Shown: one piece after another, positions 52,214 to 60,512 of the stretch
Position numbering within the stretch: the first letter of the stretch is position 1
How the letters are laid out: each line of letters opens with the position of its first letter
The notes under the pieces: model-generated
The model's input: only the letters and a program-made list of their open reading frames with translations
Told to the model about the DNA's origin: nothing
Database searches by the model: none
Assembly: GCA_031400505.1 (NCBI GenBank)
Contig: JANNPZ010000078.1
Location: 75,364 to 139,363, forward strand
Length of the DNA stretch: 64,000 nucleotides
Origin: JAIYDJ01 sp031400505
GTDB lineage: Bacteria; Pseudomonadota; Alphaproteobacteria; Rhodobacterales; Rhodobacteraceae
Reading direction: 5' to 3'
Made by a program: the position numbers and the translations under genes

Positions 52214-52244
52214 TGTGATCACAGCCAAATTTTTTGTGATCACA
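52214..52244 (-). promoter_or_regulatory. Tandem TGTGATCACA operators upstream of sdhC
   Basis: Two perfect 10-bp palindromes, 52214-52223 and 52235-52244, separated by 11 bp (GCCAAATTTTT). Start-to-start distance is 21 bp, two helical turns. Located 154-184 bp before the sdhC start. The identical architecture is found upstream of sucC at 59100-59130. Confidence 0.8.
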
Positions 52245-52271
52245 CTTGGGCCCTGGCAGAACCGGCAGCCC

Positions 52272-52919
52272 CTAGCGCGACAGCAATGTGGTATCCCAGG
52301 TCAGCGACGCACCGATATAGCCATCGACATATTCGGTGCCGTCGTAATAGCGCAGATCGAAGGCGGATTCGTCGCCCAGAGCATAGGTCACCCCGAAATC
52401 CCATTCTTGCTGGTCCTCGGCCTGATCCACCCCGTAGGTGCCATAGCTGACCGACAGCGAAATGCGGTCGGTTGCCGCATAGGAAAGGGCCAAGTACAGA
52501 TCGTTGAGGTCAGGGTTGATGTAATGCGCATAGTCCACACTGCCCGAGATCTTGTCGGTGATGGCATAGCCGATCCCGGCATCGAACACGGTGTAGTCGC
52601 CCAGATCGTTGAAAAAGTCGCGCCGCGTCGCATCGACGTAATAACTTAGCCCGGCATCGGTTTCCCCGCGATAACCGATGTAGACATCCGACTTGTCCCG
52701 CAGTTTGTTCGCAGATTTTTCAGCCCAGACCCCGGCGAAGAAGCCCGATTTCTCTACTTCTACATAAGCGTTGAAATCTCTCGTGTCCTCGGTGTCAGGT
52801 CCGTTCGGGTCGCGTTCATACTCGATGGCGGCCCCGCCATAGACAAAAAGATCCTGTGCAGCCGCCGCGCCGCCTGACAGCAGGCTCATCATCAGCACCA
52901 CGAAACCTGATCTTGCCAT
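52272..52919 (-). CDS. TIGR02001-type outer-membrane barrel-like protein
   Basis: Protein of 215 residues from ATG 52919 with a signal peptide ending in GGAAAAQ. The mature chain is made of short amphipathic strands with many Tyr and Asp (VYGGAAIEYERD, GFFAGVWAEKS, SYYVDATRRDFF, DYAHYINPDLNDLYLALSY, LSVSYGTYG), and closes with a strand LTWDTTLLSR. This agrees with the proteobacterial TIGR02001 family, probably a porin-like barrel. The substrate is unknown. It ends 211 bp upstream of sdhC on the same strand, just past the operator pair. Confidence 0.82.
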   Translation of the reverse strand: MARSGFVVLMMSLLSGGAAAAQDLFVYGGAAIEYERDPNGPDTEDTRDFNAYVEVEKSGFFAGVWAEKSANKLRDKSDVYIGYRGETDAGLSYYVDATRRDFFNDLGDYTVFDAGIGYAITDKISGSVDYAHYINPDLNDLYLALSYAATDRISLSVSYGTYGVDQAEDQQEWDFGVTYALGDESAFDLRYYDGTEYVDGYIGASLTWDTTLLSR

Positions 52920-53041
52920 GCCAAGCACTCCTTGTTCCCTGCACAGCAACAATCACAAATCGCCGGATATTTCCATAGTGAACCAAAAAGGAAATGGTTT
53001 TCTACCAGCAGCCCACGTTTGAATACCCCCCAAACAACGGA

Positions 53042-54073
53042 TCAAACCGGCATCAGCGCCCAGTAATCCAGTTCCAAAAGCACTTGCGGCAGGTGCTTTG
53101 CGTCCGGACCACGCAAGGCAAACGTTTCAGCCTCGGCCTTCACCGCCACCGTGCGCAGCCGGATCGCCCCCACACCTGGGGCCGTGGTCGGGGCACGGTC
53201 CAGAACCTCGGACCAGGCCCGCACCGTGTCACCGGCAAAACACGGGTTGGCATGGCTGCCGCCATTCAGGGCGACGATCATCTGCGCGTTCGCCAGCCCG
53301 TTGAAGCTGAGCGCACGCGCAAGGCTGATGACATGCCCACCATAGATCAAGCGCCGCCCATCGGGGCGCTGCGTGACATCGAAATGCACTTTCGCAGTGT
53401 TCTGCCACAGCCGCGTCGCCAGCAGATGATCGGCCTCTTCGACGGTCACAGCGTCGATGTGGTCTATCCTCTCGCCGGGCGCATAATCGCCCCAGCGATG
53501 CCGTTCTCCGGCCTGCGCGAAATCATAGCGTGTAAAATCAAGGCCCTGCGGTACCACCAGATCTTGGGCTGCAACGGCCGCAGCCAAAACTGGCACAACC
53601 GGCGCGGGTGCCGCTGCTTCGTGCCGCTGTTTGCGCACCATGACCCAACGCACATAGTCCAGCACCGGCACCCCGGACCCGTCAAGACCCTTGGTGCGCA
53701 CCCAGACGACACCGCTGGCGCGGTTGGAGTTTTCTTTCAGCCCGATCACCGTGGATACCGCCCGCAGCGTTTCGCCGGGATAGACCGGGCGCAACCATCG
53801 CCCTTCGGCATAACCTAGGTTCGCCACGGCATTCAGACTGACATCCGGCACCGTCTTGCCGAACACCGTATGAAACGTGATCAGATCCTCCAACGGAGCG
53901 ACCGCAAGCCCGCAGGCGCGCGCAAAGTCATCCGATGATTGCAGCGCATGCCGCGCCGGGTAAAGTGCATGGTACAATGCCCGCTCGCCGCCCGAAATGG
54001 TGCGCGGCACCGGGTGACTGATCACCTCGCCAATCCGGTAGTCCTCGAAGTAGCGTCCCGAATTGGTTTTCAT
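53042..54073 (-). CDS. mch: Mesaconyl-CoA hydratase
   Basis: Double-MaoC (hot-dog) hydratase of 343 residues that turns mesaconyl-CoA into beta-methylmalyl-CoA in the EMC pathway. N-terminal FEDYRIGEVISHPVPRTIS, then a second domain with HFDVTQRPDGRRLIYGGHVISLARALSFNG. Last gene of the mcl2-nnrU-DUF1737-mch operon. Family assignment rests on these segments plus ccr, ecm and mcl2 nearby. Confidence 0.93.
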   Translation of the reverse strand: MKTNSGRYFEDYRIGEVISHPVPRTISGGERALYHALYPARHALQSSDDFARACGLAVAPLEDLITFHTVFGKTVPDVSLNAVANLGYAEGRWLRPVYPGETLRAVSTVIGLKENSNRASGVVWVRTKGLDGSGVPVLDYVRWVMVRKQRHEAAAPAPVVPVLAAAVAAQDLVVPQGLDFTRYDFAQAGERHRWGDYAPGERIDHIDAVTVEEADHLLATRLWQNTAKVHFDVTQRPDGRRLIYGGHVISLARALSFNGLANAQMIVALNGGSHANPCFAGDTVRAWSEVLDRAPTTAPGVGAIRLRTVAVKAEAETFALRGPDAKHLPQVLLELDYWALMPV

Positions 54074-54079
54074 GTCGCG

Positions 54080-54283
54080 TCATGCCTCTGCCAGTTTCAT
54101 GTCAGGGTCATAGATGCCCGGCACATCCTTAATGACCGCCGGCCAGCAGCGCATCACGCCGCGCGCTGCATCAAACCCATAGGTCGGCCCGCCGTGCAGC
54201 ACCCATCCCTTCGACAGCGCAGCCGACACCTTGTGACAAAAAGCCGAAGTGTCGTCGTCCGACAAGAAGCGGTAGAGCTGCAT
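54080..54283 (-). CDS. DUF1737 family small protein
   Basis: Protein of 67 residues from ATG 54283. Opens with MQLYRFLSDDDTSAFCHKVS and continues with LSKGWVLHGGPTYGFDA and a C-terminal CWPAVIKDV, the DUF1737 pattern. Function unknown. Its ATG overlaps the nnrU stop, and it ends 6 bp before mch, so it is embedded in an EMC operon. Confidence 0.85.
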   Translation of the reverse strand: MQLYRFLSDDDTSAFCHKVSAALSKGWVLHGGPTYGFDAARGVMRCWPAVIKDVPGIYDPDMKLAEA

Positions 54284-54840
54284 CAGGAATACGACCCCAG
54301 AAACACCGAATGCCCGGTCCAGGCGTGCACCAGCGCGATCACGCCATAAAGCACCAGCGTCCCTGCCAGCCCCATCGCATCGCCCTTCAGCCCGCGCCCG
54401 CCCACCGGCCGCTGCCATGGGCCGGCGCGGTTGATGGCCGCCATGGCGACCAGCGCCCAAGCCCCGATCCCACCAAACAGCACCACCGACGCCACATCGC
54501 CGTTCACCAGCAGATGCGCGGCGGCCCAGATCACGGTCCCCCACAGCATCGGATGGCGCATCCGGGTGTAAAGCGTCCCCTTGGTGCCGCCAACCGAAAA
54601 CAGGAACACTGACACCAGCATCAGCGTGTTGTTCAGATGCCCCATTCCTGCAATCAGCGCATAGATCGGCTGCCATTCGGCGGACCGATAGCCCACCACC
54701 ATCAGCACGACCGACAGCAACAAGGCACCCGCGACCGCGCCTTTGCCCGGATCGCCCATCGCGGCACGCCGCGCGGGGGCCAGGCGCTTGAACAGATGTG
54801 CGGCCCACCAAAGAACCACTCCAGCACTCAATAGGATCAT
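54283..54840 (-). CDS. nnrU: NnrU family membrane protein
   Basis: Membrane protein of 185 residues with about 5-6 helices. The conserved MRHPMLWGTVIWAAAHLLVNGD segment is the NnrU/isoprenylcysteine-methyltransferase-like signature, and GHLNNTLML precedes it. NnrU was named for genes in denitrification clusters, but no nitrogen-oxide gene is here. It lies 10 bp after mcl2 and overlaps DUF1737. Its role in the EMC operon is unexplained. Confidence 0.88.
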   Translation of the reverse strand: MILLSAGVVLWWAAHLFKRLAPARRAAMGDPGKGAVAGALLLSVVLMVVGYRSAEWQPIYALIAGMGHLNNTLMLVSVFLFSVGGTKGTLYTRMRHPMLWGTVIWAAAHLLVNGDVASVVLFGGIGAWALVAMAAINRAGPWQRPVGGRGLKGDAMGLAGTLVLYGVIALVHAWTGHSVFLGSYS

Positions 54841-54850
54841 GTTCCGCCTC

Positions 54851-55708
54851 TTACCGGTTCATCGCGGCAATCGCCTCGGCCTTTGCCAGAGTCTGCCGCG
54901 CAGTCACGATATGCAGATTTTCCACGATCCTGCCATCCAGAACGGCGACACCCTTGCCATCATTCTGCGCCGCGGCAAAAGCCGTGATCTGCCGCATTGC
55001 CAGGTCGAGGTCATCAGCAGACGGCGCGAACACGGCATTTGCCCCTGCCACTTGCGCTGGATGGATCAAGGTCTTGCCGTCAAACCCCAGATCGCGGCCC
55101 TGCTCTGCCTCGGCCAGCAGCCCCGCCTCGTCACGAAATGCGTTGTAGACCCCGTCCACGATCACCTTGCCTTCGGCCCGTGCCGCGAGCAGGCATGTCC
55201 CCAAGGCGGGCAACAACGCCAAACGATCTTGCCGCATCCGCGCGCCCAATTCGCGCGCCAGATCATTCGTGCCCATCACCAGTCCCTGCAACGCCGGATG
55301 CGCCGCAATCGCAGCAGCGTTCAAACAGCCCCGCGCCGTTTCCAGCATGGCCCACAAAGGTTTGCCCGGAACCAGCGCTGCGACCGCATCCAGATCGGCG
55401 GGCCGTGCAACCTTTGGCACCAGCACCGCGTCAACCCCCGGGTGTGCAGCGAAAGCCAAGGCATCATGCCGCCCCCAACCTGTATCGAATCCGTTGATCC
55501 GCACGATCCGGGTGCGTGCGCCATAATCGGTGTTCGCCAGCACCTGCCCCAAAAGAAGCCGCGCTGCGTCTTTTTCCTCGGGCGCCACGGCGTCCTCCAG
55601 ATCAAGGATCAGCGCATCCGCGGCCACCTCGCACGCCTTTTGCAAGGCCCGCGCATTCGATCCGGGAATGTACAGTACTGACCGGAACGGACGCGACACA
55701 GGGGGCAT
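54851..55708 (-). CDS. mcl2: (3S)-malyl-CoA thioesterase (CitE/Mcl2 type)
   Basis: CitE-like TIM barrel of 285 residues from ATG 55708 (GGAGAAG upstream). Acid residues in LILDLEDAVAPEEK and AMLETARGCLN bind magnesium and the CoA ester. Length below 300 and the context fit Mcl2, which hydrolyses malyl-CoA to malate, better than the longer Mcl1 lyase. First gene of the mcl2-nnrU-DUF1737-mch operon; mdh nearby takes the malate. Lyase activity cannot be excluded from sequence alone. Confidence 0.86.
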   Translation of the reverse strand: MPPVSRPFRSVLYIPGSNARALQKACEVAADALILDLEDAVAPEEKDAARLLLGQVLANTDYGARTRIVRINGFDTGWGRHDALAFAAHPGVDAVLVPKVARPADLDAVAALVPGKPLWAMLETARGCLNAAAIAAHPALQGLVMGTNDLARELGARMRQDRLALLPALGTCLLAARAEGKVIVDGVYNAFRDEAGLLAEAEQGRDLGFDGKTLIHPAQVAGANAVFAPSADDLDLAMRQITAFAAAQNDGKGVAVLDGRIVENLHIVTARQTLAKAEAIAAMNR

Positions 55709-55718
55709 GATTCTTCTC

Positions 55719-55786
55719 CGCAATTTTATTGCGTAAATCGGACAGATTTTGGCACTATTGGCAAGTGGTAAAATGCTGCAATGCAG
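55719..55786 (-). promoter_or_regulatory. mcl2 upstream regulatory elements
   Basis: CGCAAT-TTT-ATTGCG (55719-55733) lies directly before the mcl2 ribosome site, and CTGCAATGCAG (55776-55786) is 55 bp further, centre to centre. The spacing and element types equal those before ecm. Confidence 0.65.
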
Positions 55787-55905
55787 CAGAAACCTCCAAG
55801 CCCGCCGCGTTAATCATTTCTGATGGACTCGGGCGCAGGCTGAACACTGACGCCAAACAAGCGCCGAACAGCAGTGGCCCTGCACCGGGCCAAGAAAGGC
55901 AGAAA

Positions 55906-56223
55906 ATGACCCGCGTGATTCTCGCCCTGTCGCTCGGCTTTGCCGGGCTGATCCTCGCGACCCAGCCGTCGCAGGCTGACACCGGCCCACAATGCGCCAA
56001 CCGCCCGCAAGTGATCGATATCCTGTCCCGGAAATACGGCGAGACCCGCCGCAGCATCGGCATTGCCGCCAACAACACGGTGATGGAGATCTTTGCCAGC
56101 ACGGAAACCGGAACCTGGACCATTGCGGTTACCAGGCCGGACGGCCTGACCTGCCTGATGGCAACCGGTCAAGGCTATGAACCCGTGGCAGAAGAACAGC
56201 CGGCAAAGGGCGCGCCGGCCTAA
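55906..56223 (+). CDS. Small secreted protein of unknown function
   Basis: Protein of 105 residues from ATG 55906 (AAAGGCAG region upstream) with a signal peptide ending near SQAD. The mature part has two cysteines (PQCANRP and LTCLMAT), an amphipathic helix VIDILSRKYGETRRS and beta strands TGTWTIAVTRPDG. This pattern is common in alphaproteobacterial periplasmic proteins, but I know of no function. Divergent from mcl2; the last 4 bp overlap the convergent TauE gene. Confidence 0.78.
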   Translation: MTRVILALSLGFAGLILATQPSQADTGPQCANRPQVIDILSRKYGETRRSIGIAANNTVMEIFASTETGTWTIAVTRPDGLTCLMATGQGYEPVAEEQPAKGAPA

Positions 56224-56963
56224 CCGGCCACGCCATCCCAGACCAGCTTGACCGACACCGCGAACAAGGCCCAGGCAATCAGCCGAAAGAACAGCGCCTC
56301 TGGCAGTACCCGCACCAGACGCACACCGGCAAACACGCCCAGAACCGCGACCGGCGCCAACAGCGCCGACACACGCAGATTGGTCAGGCTCAACTGTCCA
56401 AGCGCATGGTAGGGGATCTGCTTGATCGCGTTGATATAGGCAAATGACAGCGTCGCTGTGCCTGCAAACACGGCTTTGGGCAGGCCCAGCGGCAGCACAA
56501 AGACCTGAAACGGCGGTGCGCCGGCATGGCTTACAAAGCTGGTAAAGCCGGCAATCGCAGTCCAGAAAAGCCCCGGCCCGATCTTTGCCGTCTTGCGCTG
56601 CGCCGGGCCCGGAGCGCGTAGCAGCAAGTACGCCGAAAACGTCAGCCCGATCAGGCCCACCAGAACGGTCACGACCCGTTCTGACACCACCGACGCCGTG
56701 ACCCACCCAAACGCCACGCCGATGGTCCCGCCAATCACCGCCAATCCCACCACCCGCGCATCAAACGCCCGGCGGTACGCGTAAAGCCCGAACATGTCCG
56801 ACACCACGAACACCGGCAGCAGCAACCCGGCCGCCAGCACGGGCGAGATGGCAAGGCTCAGCACCGGTACACCCAGCATCCCCACGACCGGCAACCCACC
56901 CTTGGACAGCCCGACCAAAGCCGCCGCAAGCGCCGCAAGTGCCCAGAAAACTCCTCCGTCCAT
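56220..56963 (-). CDS. TauE/SafE-family membrane exporter
   Basis: Membrane protein of 247 residues with about 8 hydrophobic segments. Signature GLSKGGLPVVGMLGVPVLSL at the start and FTSFVSHAGAPPFQVFVLPL in the middle define the TauE/SafE family, which exports sulfite, sulfoacetate or related anions. No sulfonate genes are adjacent, so the substrate is open. Located between the mcl2 region and mdh. Confidence 0.92.
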   Translation of the reverse strand: MDGGVFWALAALAAALVGLSKGGLPVVGMLGVPVLSLAISPVLAAGLLLPVFVVSDMFGLYAYRRAFDARVVGLAVIGGTIGVAFGWVTASVVSERVVTVLVGLIGLTFSAYLLLRAPGPAQRKTAKIGPGLFWTAIAGFTSFVSHAGAPPFQVFVLPLGLPKAVFAGTATLSFAYINAIKQIPYHALGQLSLTNLRVSALLAPVAVLGVFAGVRLVRVLPEALFFRLIAWALFAVSVKLVWDGVAG

Positions 56964-57112
56964 GCGTCCCCCTGCCTCAACCGGGCGCTATTAGCGCAAA
57001 CACTGCGGATCGACCATCCCGCCAATCCAAATCATGCACGCGGCAGCCTTGCGCGCGGGGTCGGTTTGGGCTTACCCAAAGGCAGTTTTCACCTGACACG
57101 AGGATCAAACCC

Positions 57113-58075
57113 ATGGCCAGACCCCGGATTGCACTGATCGGCGCGGGACAGATCGGCGGCACGCTCGCTCATCTTGCCGCGATCAAGGAACTTGGCGACG
57201 TCATTTTGTTCGACATCGCCGAAGGCACGCCGCAGGGCAAGGCGCTGGACATCGCACAGTCCGGCCCGTCCGAAGGCTTCGACGCTGCGATGAAGGGGGC
57301 TAATTCCTATGCCGATATCGCCGGGGCCGATGTCTGCATCGTGACCGCCGGTGTCGCGCGCAAACCAGGGATGAGCCGGGACGACCTGTTGGGCATCAAC
57401 CTGAAGGTGATGAAATCGGTCGGCGAGGGGATCCGCGAACATGCCCCGAACGCCTTTGTGATCTGCATCACCAACCCGCTGGATGCGATGGTCTGGGCCT
57501 TGCGCGAGTTTTCCGGCCTGCCGCATCACATGGTCGTCGGCATGGCGGGCGTGCTGGACAGCGCCCGCTTCCGCCATTTCCTGAGTGTCGAGTTCAACGT
57601 CTCGATGCGCGATGTGACGGCTTTCGTGCTGGGCGGGCACGGCGACACGATGGTACCGCTGACCCGCTATTCCACTGTCGGCGGCGTGCCGCTGCCCGAT
57701 CTGGTGGCAATGGGCTGGACGACGCAGGAACGGCTTGACGGCATCGTGCAACGCACCCGCGATGGCGGGGCAGAAATCGTCGGACTTCTGAAAACCGGTT
57801 CGGCCTACTACGCGCCGGCAACATCGGCCATCGAAATGGCCGAAGCATACCTCAAGGACCAAAAACGCCTGCTGCCCTGCGCAGCTTACGTAGACGGTCA
57901 CTTCGGGCTGAACGGCATGTATGTCGGCGTGCCTACGATCATCGGCGCGGGCGGGATCGAACGGATCGTCGGGATCACGATGAACGCCGCCGAACAGGCG
58001 ATGTTCGACAAGTCGGTGGCCGCCGTGCAGGGCCTGCTGGCCGCCTGCCGCGCCATCGACCCGTCGCTGGCGTGA
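57113..58075 (+). CDS. mdh: Malate dehydrogenase
   Basis: NAD malate dehydrogenase of 320 residues, LDH-like tetrameric type. Cofactor motif IGAGQIGGTLA; substrate arginines R83 and R89 (VARKPGMSR) and R152; catalytic pair D149 and H176 (VLDSARF, GGHGDTMVP). ATG 57113. In this order mdh normally precedes sucC; here a VPLPA-CTERM gene on the other strand sits between them. Ends before a strong hairpin. Confidence 0.97.
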   Translation: MARPRIALIGAGQIGGTLAHLAAIKELGDVILFDIAEGTPQGKALDIAQSGPSEGFDAAMKGANSYADIAGADVCIVTAGVARKPGMSRDDLLGINLKVMKSVGEGIREHAPNAFVICITNPLDAMVWALREFSGLPHHMVVGMAGVLDSARFRHFLSVEFNVSMRDVTAFVLGGHGDTMVPLTRYSTVGGVPLPDLVAMGWTTQERLDGIVQRTRDGGAEIVGLLKTGSAYYAPATSAIEMAEAYLKDQKRLLPCAAYVDGHFGLNGMYVGVPTIIGAGGIERIVGITMNAAEQAMFDKSVAAVQGLLAACRAIDPSLA

Positions 58076-58100
58076 TACCACATCGCGTGCAAAATAAAGG

Positions 58101-58127
58101 AGGGCGGCAGTCCAGAACTGCCGCCCT
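58101..58127. terminator. Hairpin between mdh and the convergent VPLPA-CTERM gene
   Basis: AGGGCGGCAGT-CCAGA-ACTGCCGCCCT, perfect 11-bp stem, serving both convergent genes. A-rich flank AAAATAAAGG on the mdh side suits the opposing transcript. Confidence 0.85.
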
Positions 58128-58148
58128 CTCTGGTTGATGAAAGATGGT

Positions 58149-58790
58149 TCAGGCCGCCAGCTTGCGCCGACGCTTTGCGCGAAAGCCCAGGAAGGTCAGC
58201 CCCGCCAGCAAAAGCGGCAGCGTCGCCGGCAACGGCACCGGAGCGACCGTGATCGCCGATACATAGTATTGGTCGGGATTGTCCCCGCCATAGGCGAAGG
58301 TGACGGTCAGCACATCATCGAAGGTCTGGGTCATCAGGTCGGCGAAGGTGTAGCTGGATGTTGCCCCTCCGTTGATGCCAAACAGCAGGGTCAGCGTATC
58401 GCTGATCAATGCTATGTGGCCTTCGGCGTTAAACAACAGGTTCGACAGGGTCTGCGCAGTATCGAAAGTCAGCGTGACGGCTTCGCCCATAGTGACGTTG
58501 TCGTCACTGGACACGACGCATTGGTCTTTCGAGGTCAGGCCTGTGCTGCAAACGCCCAGACCGGCCCCGCCGCCAGCATTGACTTCTGCGACGCTGGAGG
58601 CGTCAAGATAGGCCACGCCTGGGCCGGCGTTGAACGTCACTTCGACCCCATCGATCGTGACCGGGACACCGTTTGCGATGCCCCGTTCCCCATTGTTGTT
58701 TGCCTCGGCCACGAAATCCAGCGTCGCCGCCGAAGCCGCAGTCATACTCATCGTCGAGGCCAAGATCAGGGGCAGAATGTACCTTTGCAT
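58149..58790 (-). CDS. VPLPA-CTERM sorting-domain secreted protein
   Basis: Protein of 213 residues with a signal peptide (MQRYILPLILASTMSMTAASA), a beta-rich middle with a probable disulfide (GVCSTGLTSKDQCVV), and the tail VPLPATLPLLLAGLTFLGF followed by RAKRRRKLAA. This is the canonical VPLPA-CTERM exosortase signal. Cargo function unknown. Second such protein in the window. Its upstream region has a 20-bp perfect palindrome. Inserted between mdh and sucC. Confidence 0.9.
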   Translation of the reverse strand: MQRYILPLILASTMSMTAASAATLDFVAEANNNGERGIANGVPVTIDGVEVTFNAGPGVAYLDASSVAEVNAGGGAGLGVCSTGLTSKDQCVVSSDDNVTMGEAVTLTFDTAQTLSNLLFNAEGHIALISDTLTLLFGINGGATSSYTFADLMTQTFDDVLTVTFAYGGDNPDQYYVSAITVAPVPLPATLPLLLAGLTFLGFRAKRRRKLAA

Positions 58791-58886
58791 TTCAGAAACT
58801 CCCTATAGGGTCGCTTGTCACAGCGATTCTCAACCGCGAGTGGAGCGACGTTCACAAAAAAGACACAATGTTGCCACGAATTCATG

Positions 58887-58918
58887 ATTGTGCACCATTG
58901 CACAATTATGATATCATA
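58887..58918. promoter_or_regulatory. Adjacent palindromes upstream of VPLPA-CTERM gene
   Basis: ATTGTGCA-CCAT-TGCACAAT (58887-58906), a perfect 20-bp element of lux-box size, directly followed by TATGATATCATA (58907-58918). It lies 97 bp upstream of the gene start. Likely a regulator site; identity unknown. Confidence 0.6.
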
Positions 58919-58931
58919 CTCTGAAGTTTTT

Positions 58932-59081
58932 TCAATTATGCACACGAGTTTCCGCGTTCGGGCCGGGTTTGTTCTGTTGAGCCCTTCGCGACGATGAATT
59001 GGCGCGGCGCCGGTGGATTTGCTGAACCTCGTCACGCACGGCCCGCGGCCTGACCACGACCACCTCGTCCAGCGCACCCAT
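58932..59081 (-). CDS. Doubtful small ORF
   Basis: 49 residues from ATG 59081. The first 30 look like an amphipathic helix with genome-like codon use (MGALDEVVVVRPRAVRDEV), while the end is low-complexity and basic. It starts 19 bp from the TGTGATCACA pair on the opposite strand to sucC. Could be a relic of a longer gene. No family recognised. Confidence 0.25.
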   Translation of the reverse strand: MGALDEVVVVRPRAVRDEVQQIHRRRANSSSRRAQQNKPGPNAETRVHN

Positions 59082-59099
59082 GATATCCGCTGGAGTCTT

Positions 59100-59130
59100 T
59101 GTGATCACATAATTTTTCCCTGTGATCACA
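59100..59130 (+). promoter_or_regulatory. Tandem TGTGATCACA operators upstream of sucC
   Basis: Two perfect palindromes, 59100-59109 and 59121-59130, 21 bp start to start, with an AT-rich 11-bp spacer (TAATTTTTCCC). They lie 116-146 bp before the sucC start. Same arrangement and spacing as before sdhC. Confidence 0.8.
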
Positions 59131-59245
59131 TATGTCGCTTTTCTAGGATTGCAGGCAATTCCCGTTTTGACTCTGCCCGTTTTCATGCAATCAGGCTGGC
59201 AACAGACCTGCCATGACGCCAAATCATCCTGGAATGGGGCCAAAC

Positions 59246-60439
<1,194 letters not shown>

Positions 60440-60502
60440 CCGTAGGGCGGGGTTGACCCCGCCTTCGCCCTTACACATGGCGGGGTGAAGCCTGCCCTAC
60501 GG
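60440..60502 (+). repeat. Inverted-repeat element between sucC and sucD
   Basis: CCGTAGGGCGGGGTTGACCC and its near-complement GGCGGGGTGAAGCC...CCCTACGG enclose a short loop region. The whole gap between sucC and sucD is this element. A half copy starts at the sucD stop (61393). The element resembles dispersed CGTAGGGCGGG-type repeats of proteobacterial genomes. Confidence 0.75.
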
Positions 60503-60512
60503 AGACCAAACC

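Larger units (their letters stand above)
58791..59245. other. 455-bp region between divergent VPLPA-CTERM gene and sucC
   Basis: AT-rich for this genome. It holds the inverted repeats at 58887-58918, the paired TGTGATCACA elements at 59100-59130 and one doubtful small frame (58932-59081). The rest is unassigned and must include the promoters of both flanking genes. Confidence 0.7.

Noticed and set aside
54851..55708. Annotation as citrate lyase beta subunit
   Set aside because: No citrate lyase alpha or gamma genes are near; size and the mch, ecm, ccr and mdh context favour a malyl-CoA thioesterase.
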